Shown one piece after another: positions 62,397 to 64,000 of a DNA stretch of 64,000 nt (the stretch's first letter is position 1; each line of letters begins with the position of its first letter). The position numbers and the translations under genes were made by a program. The stretch covers positions 350,291 to 414,290 of the forward strand of contig NZ_LMRG01000023.1 of assembly GCF_001425605.1 (NCBI RefSeq). Reading direction: 5' to 3'. This DNA comes from Rhizobium sp. Leaf453. GTDB taxonomy: Bacteria > Pseudomonadota > Alphaproteobacteria > Rhizobiales > Rhizobiaceae. The notes under the pieces were generated by a model, which was not told the origin of the DNA, did not search any database, and worked only from the letters and a program-made list of their open reading frames with translations.

Positions 62397-64000
62397 ATGA
62401 CAGCATCAACGGCCGCCGACCCCGCGTCGAAGTCGGATACGAACAAGTTTCTGGTCCTGCTTCTCGGCTCCATCGGTGTCGTCTATGGCGATATCGGCAC
62501 GAGCCCGCTCTATGCGTTCCGCGAGGCACTTCGTCCTTTTTCCCATGACGGGGTCCACCCGGACGAGGTCATCGGTCTGATCTCGCTGATGATCTGGACG
62601 CTGACCATCATCGTCACTTTCAAATATGTGCTTTTCCTGTTGCGGGCGGACAATAATGGCGAGGGCGGCACGCTTTCGCTGCTGGCGCTGCTGATGAAAA
62701 AGTCCGGGAGCTACATGCCGGTCCTGTTTTTTGCGGGCATCATCGGCGCTGCTCTCTTCATCGGCGATGCGATGATCACGCCAGCCCTGTCGGTGATGTC
62801 GGCGCTGGAGGGACTGAAGCTGGTGACGCCCGTGCTTTCAGATTACATCCTGCCAATGTCGGCCGCGATCATGGTTGCTCTGTTTCTGGTCCAGTCCAAG
62901 GGCACGGCAGCCGTCTCGAATTTCTTTGGTCCGATCACGGTTGTCTGGTTTCTCGTCATGGCCTGGGGTGGTCTGCTTCACATCGGCGACGATGCGACGA
63001 TCCTGCAGGCGCTCAATCCGCTGAACGCCGTGTGGTTCATCACCCACGCGGGATTTGTCGGCTTGATCGTCCTTGGTGCCGTCTTCCTGACTGTCACGGG
63101 CGCCGAGGCGCTCTATGCCGATCTCGGCCACTTCGGTCGCAAGCCGATCCAGACGGCATGGTTCATTCTGGTGTTTCCGGCACTGGCGCTGAATTATCTC
63201 GGGCAGGGCGCCTTCGTGCTCGCAAACCCGCAAGCCGCCGACAATCCGTTCTATCTGATGTATCCGGATTGGGCGCTTCTTCCCGTCGTCATCCTGGCGA
63301 CCATGGCCACCATCATTGCCAGCCAGGCGGTGATCACGGGAGCCTTCTCGCTTGCCCGCCAGGCCGTTCACCTCGGCTTCCTGCCGCGTCTGCTGATCAA
63401 GTTTACCTCCGAGACGAACACGGGACAGATTTACGTACCTGCCGTCAATGTTTTGCTTTTTGTCGGCGTCATCGTCCTGATCTTCTCGTTCGGCGATTCG
63501 GAATCCCTGGCGACTGCCTACGGGATCTCGGTCACCGGAGCGATGGTCGTGACCACGCTGATGGCCTTCCAGTTCCTCCGGTCCATCTGGAAATGGTCGG
63601 CCATTACGGCCGGTGCCGTGCTGTTGCCGTTGTTTATCCTGGAGGCCATCTTCCTCGGCGCCAACCTGATCAAGATTCATGATGGCGGCTGGGTGCCGGT
63701 GGCGCTGGCGCTTGGTATCATGGTGATCATGTGGACGTGGACGAAGGGATCCCGCCTCTTGCGCGAAAAGACGGCCCGCAACGATATTCCGCTCGAAAAA
63801 TTCGTTCATTCGATCGAGAAGTCGAGCCATGCCCCGGCGACGGTCCCGGGAACCGCGGTGTTCCTCACCAGCGTCGGCGACAAGACGCCGGCTGTCCTGC
63901 TTCACAACATCAAGCACAATCACGTCCTTCACGAGAAGAACGTCATCCTGACCGTCATCACCTCGGAAAAGCCCTACATTTCCGACGACGAGCGCGCGAC
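62397..64000 (+). CDS. kup: Kup potassium uptake protein (3' end cut by window edge)
   Basis: The frame starts [18 protein letters not shown] and stays open to the window edge (534 codons), so the C-terminus is missing. Kup signatures are [58 protein letters not shown] and [15 protein letters not shown], with about twelve membrane spans in the first ~440 residues and the start of the cytoplasmic tail. It is a proton-coupled K+ importer. A GCCGGAG site lies before the ATG. Its neighbour is the DUF4118 protein. Confidence 0.95.
   Translation, partial: MTASTAADPASKSDTNKFLVLLLGSIGVVYGDIGTSPLYAFREALRPFSHDGVHPDEVIGLISLMIWTLTIIVTFKYVLFLLRADNNGEGGTLSLLALLMKKSGSYMPVLFFAGIIGAALFIGDAMITPALSVMSALEGLKLVTPVLSDYILPMSAAIMVALFLVQSKGTAAVSNFFGPITVVWFLVMAWGGLLHIGDDATILQALNPLNAVWFITHAGFVGLIVLGAVFLTVTGAEALYADLGHFGRKPIQTAWFILVFPALALNYLGQGAFVLANPQAADNPFYLMYPDWALLPVVILATMATIIASQAVITGAFSLARQAVHLGFLPRLLIKFTSETNTGQIYVPAVNVLLFVGVIVLIFSFGDSESLATAYGISVTGAMVVTTLMAFQFLRSIWKWSAITAGAVLLPLFILEAIFLGANLIKIHDGGWVPVALALGIMVIMWTWTKGSRLLREKTARNDIPLEKFVHSIEKSSHAPATVPGTAVFLTSVGDKTPAVLLHNIKHNHVLHEKNVILTVITSEKPYISDDERA

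Overview
The window looks like chromosomal (or chromid) DNA of an alphaproteobacterium of the order Hyphomicrobiales, most likely Rhizobiaceae. The basis is high GC content, many family types typical of rhizobia/agrobacteria (DUF1127, DUF1236, ExoD-like, DUF6894, an entericidin-like lipoprotein, a CASTOR/POLLUX-type channel), and gene orders such as sulfate sbp-cysT-cysW-cysA and tctC-tctB-tctA. No phage, insertion sequence, CRISPR array or rRNA was seen. One tRNA gene (Lys, CTT anticodon) is present. Both edges cut a gene: a CASTOR/POLLUX-type ion channel on the left and the Kup potassium transporter on the right.

Left third (1-31 kb): an iron/phosphonate-type ABC importer (binding protein with an apparent one-base deletion at its 3' end, double permease, ATPase); small secreted proteins; an exonuclease/endonuclease/phosphatase-fold enzyme; a Nudix-like protein; a PhzF isomerase; tRNA-Lys; an MsbA-like exporter; several short envelope proteins; an acyltransferase-SGNH fusion; the complete sulfate ABC operon; a large DUF3772/MscS channel; a FAD oxidase-GcvT fusion of the dimethylglycine/sarcosine dehydrogenase type; two tandem, mutually paralogous double-receiver regulators, the second ending in an active-type GGDEF domain; and a GlxA/GbdR-type AraC regulator.

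Middle (31-41 kb): one gene on the minus strand encodes about 3,257 residues. It is a non-classically secreted RTX/cadherin-like surface or extracellular protein. Its centre is built from a 195-residue unit repeated at exactly 585-bp spacing (eight anchors), followed by seven cadherin-like repeats and an acidic C-terminus typical of type I secretion substrates.

Right part (41-64 kb): a tripartite tricarboxylate transporter (tctCBA) lies next to a DctB/DctD-like two-component pair whose sigma-54 contact loop reads GAFPGA instead of GAFTGA, with a repeated palindromic element upstream of tctC. Then come a LysR regulator, topoisomerase IB, and a minus-strand cluster from 58.9 down to 50.2 kb. 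That cluster encodes a corrinoid protein, DUF1638, ExoD-like, a formyltransferase-fold protein, a 'virulence factor' family protein, a MetV-like and a MetF-like methylene-THF reductase pair, a methyl-THF:corrinoid methyltransferase, a small unknown protein, and a RACo-like ferredoxin/ASKHA corrinoid reactivase. Together these look like the complete methyl-transfer and reactivation half of a corrinoid-dependent demethylation route feeding methyl groups into tetrahydrofolate, as in acetogens, but in an apparently aerobic rhizobium and without the substrate-specific methyltransferase in view. The end of the window carries a DapA-family protein that has lost the Schiff-base lysine and two of three catalytic-triad residues, a DUF4118 (KdpD-like) membrane protein without a kinase domain, and kup.
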